Shown here in pieces: positions 53,119 to 54,661 of a DNA stretch of 54,661 nucleotides. The stretch is from contig CALLKF010000214.1 in NCBI GenBank assembly GCA_938008535.1, positions 1 through 54,661 on the forward strand, written 5' to 3'. Position numbers and translations under genes: made by a program. The notes beneath the pieces are model-generated. The model was not told the origin of the DNA. It worked only from the letters and a program-made list of their open reading frames with translations, and made no database searches. The stretch is from an uncultured Saprospirales bacterium (GTDB lineage: Bacteria > Bacteroidota > Bacteroidia > Chitinophagales > JADIYW01). The stretch's first letter is position 1. Each line of letters starts with the position of its first letter.

Positions 53119-53751
53119 ATGAATTCCATTTTAAAAACATACGGTTCTGCGCTACTTTTATTATTGTTTGCATTTTTTTCATTTCTGATGTTGCGCATCA
53201 CATTGCAATATATCCCAATCAATTTAGATGTTGCATTTCTGCGCATCAAGCAAGATTATATCGATATTATTCCATGGCGAATTGCGTTTTTTACTCATGT
53301 ATTTACAAGCATGTTTGCTTTACTTGCTGGCTTCACACAGTTCTCAACATACATTCTAAAAAACCATAAAAAAACCCATCGAAACATTGGCAAGCTATAT
53401 GTGTTCGTAATTTTATTTTTAACTGGACCTTCTGGTTTTATTATGGCAATTTATGCAAATGGTGGCTTGACTTCTAAAATTGGTTTTTTAATTTTAGATA
53501 TTTTATGGATTTATTTTACAGCAAAAGCATTTCGTTTGGCTTTGAAAAAAGATTTTTCATCACACAAAAAATATATGTACAGAAGCTACGCACTTACACT
53601 TTCTGCCATCACGTTGCGCGCATTGAAATATGTATTGGTATTTTTATTTCAACCAGCACCAATGGATGTTTACAGACTCGTTGCATGGTTAGGTTTTATT
53701 CCAAATTTATTATTGGTTGAATTTTTAATTTGGAAAAAATTCTTGAAATGA
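53119..53751 (+). CDS. DUF2306 membrane protein
   Basis: 210 residues with about seven hydrophobic helices. Conserved histidines are seen at TFHVFTSMFALLAG (53-66 region) and KKTHRNIGKLYVF, the pattern of DUF2306. Function unknown. It is divergent from the YARHG gene across 24 bases. Confidence 0.75.
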   Translation: MNSILKTYGSALLLLLFAFFSFLMLRITLQYIPINLDVAFLRIKQDYIDIIPWRIAFFTHVFTSMFALLAGFTQFSTYILKNHKKTHRNIGKLYVFVILFLTGPSGFIMAIYANGGLTSKIGFLILDILWIYFTAKAFRLALKKDFSSHKKYMYRSYALTLSAITLRALKYVLVFLFQPAPMDVYRLVAWLGFIPNLLLVEFLIWKKFLK

Positions 53752-53799
53752 GAAAAAGTAAATCAAAGGAAATTCATCATCAACTCAACATCTTTTTAC

Positions 53800-53807
53800 T
53801 ATCTTTA
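53800..53807 (+). promoter_or_regulatory. -7 element of the edge lipoprotein gene
   Basis: TATCTTTA lies 15 bases before the ATG at 53823. Confidence 0.5.
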
Positions 53808-53822
53808 TATAAACTATTATTT

Positions 53823-54661
53823 ATGATTCGTTCTCTTATTATCATAACGATTTCAGTCGTACTTTTTGCTTGTAAAAAAAGTGACACGCAGATACCAAAA
53901 GATGAGTGTACAGTAGAAATAAAACATCAATTTAAAAATCCGTATGAAGCAACTTCAGAAGTTCTATTACAAGGAAATTCAACGCATCAATATGTAAAAT
54001 TCCGCTTGTATAACATTGAACAATACAGAAATTTAGAAGCAAAAGGTGCTGTTTTATTGGATCATCCATTCGATGCGATTCCTGACAAAAACTTGCAATA
54101 TAAAATAGAACACACTGCAACTTATGCTGTGTATTATGGTGTTGTGCCAAATAATGTAAATATCTCAAAATATCAGTACGAAAAAATCAAGGATTTATAC
54201 ATGCCTGAAAAAAAATCGATTGATGGAAAAATAAATGGCGAAGAAGGCAAACAATTTCAAGGAAATGTTACTTTTTTCGATCCAATTGATAGCGTACAAG
54301 TTCCACTAAAAAACATTGCCATAATTGTAAAAGATGCAACAAAAGTAGCGTATGCTTACACAGATGATAAAGGAAATTTCAATATTTACGGTGCCAATAT
54401 CACATCAGATACCGTTGAGGTTTTAATTAAGTTTGACAACAGTTATGTAGAAATTCATACGTTAGATGTTGCAAATATTTTTGGTGTTTTTAATCAAAAT
54501 ATTTATTCATTAGGATTTAAAAAATCGTGCGCATTCACCAATTTAAATATTGAAATTGGCAGAGAATTTAACAATGCTGCATTATTGCATTCATGCGCTG
54601 CATTGTATTCTTTTTATAAATACGTTGACTTTGCCAATCATTATGGTTTCCAAATGCCAAG
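53823..54661 (+). CDS. Lipoprotein, 3' end outside the window
   Basis: An ATG at 53823 opens a frame that stays open for 279 codons to the window edge. The signal peptide has the lipobox LFAC (Cys17). The mature protein shows YVKFRLYNIEQYRNLEAKG and a carboxypeptidase-regulatory-like beta domain (VTFFDPIDSVQVPLKNIAI, YAYTDDKGNFNIYG). No catalytic motif is visible in the part present. Confidence 0.7.
   Translation, partial: MIRSLIIITISVVLFACKKSDTQIPKDECTVEIKHQFKNPYEATSEVLLQGNSTHQYVKFRLYNIEQYRNLEAKGAVLLDHPFDAIPDKNLQYKIEHTATYAVYYGVVPNNVNISKYQYEKIKDLYMPEKKSIDGKINGEEGKQFQGNVTFFDPIDSVQVPLKNIAIIVKDATKVAYAYTDDKGNFNIYGANITSDTVEVLIKFDNSYVEIHTLDVANIFGVFNQNIYSLGFKKSCAFTNLNIEIGREFNNAALLHSCAALYSFYKYVDFANHYGFQMP

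Overview
The window looks like a chromosomal stretch of a Bacteroidota bacterium. It is AT-rich by eye. Promoters match the Bacteroidota -7 consensus TAnnTTTG, start codons lack Shine-Dalgarno motifs, and several families are typical of the phylum: a large plug/barrel outer-membrane protein with a CarboxypepD-reg-like N-terminus, DUF4296, DUF6169, a degenerate formimidoylglutamase-like protein, and an ECF sigma factor with a small membrane partner. A Chitinophagales- or Flavobacteriales-like lineage is possible, but nothing here fixes it. No rRNA, tRNA, CRISPR array, transposase or prophage was seen.

Layout. 0.15-3.9 kb: a seven-gene sulfur/persulfide operon (persulfide-dioxygenase-like MBL-rhodanese protein, two small rhodaneses, a small membrane protein, thioredoxin, OsmC, and a rhodanese-thioredoxin lipoprotein). 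3.9-6.4 kb: galactokinase and an MFS transporter on the minus strand. 6.5-10.7 kb: yidC and comEC. 10.7-11.7 kb: a DUF6169 bicistron and a tiny lipoprotein. 11.6-15.9 kb: biotin genes transcribed bioB-bioF-bioD-bioA on the minus strand. 15.9-18.9 kb: DUF4296 lipoprotein, YggS, DEAD-box helicase, aroQ. 18.9-19.5 kb: a 640-base gene-free region filled by a degenerate 21-base repeat array and a REP-like hairpin. 19.5-24.9 kb: xerD, a YitT-type membrane protein, two alpha/beta hydrolases, and an ECF sigma factor with its partner. 24.9-29.6 kb: DUF58 protein, trxA, DUF721, recF, TPR protein, ribH. 29.7-32.4 kb: SDR, then two visibly broken genes (DUF1801 with a nonsense codon, DUF2199 with a frameshift) flanking a DUF1826-like gene. 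32.4-37.8 kb: MBL hydrolase, a beta-propeller surface protein whose first codons are built from 7-base microsatellites, and the outer-membrane barrel protein with a 17-bp perfect palindrome upstream. 37.9-41.3 kb: arginase-fold pseudoenzyme, a hypothetical, and a ComM/YifB ATPase. 41.4-45.6 kb: CocE-type hydrolase, sphingosine-phosphate-lyase-like PLP enzyme, and phosphatidylserine synthase. 45.6-54.7 kb: helical hypothetical, a cytosolic trypsin-like protease with a small partner, DUF2007, ruvB, a sphingomyelinase-like phosphodiesterase, isocitrate dehydrogenase, a YARHG lipoprotein, a DUF2306 membrane protein, and a lipoprotein cut by the window edge.

Most genes are housekeeping or common Bacteroidota families. 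The most unusual signal is non-genic. Two unrelated intergenic arrays (14.71-14.83 kb and 18.92-19.22 kb) share an almost exact 21-base period with heavily diverged units. The second array flips orientation while keeping the 21-base phase, and it contains a minus-strand heptad-repeat reading frame.
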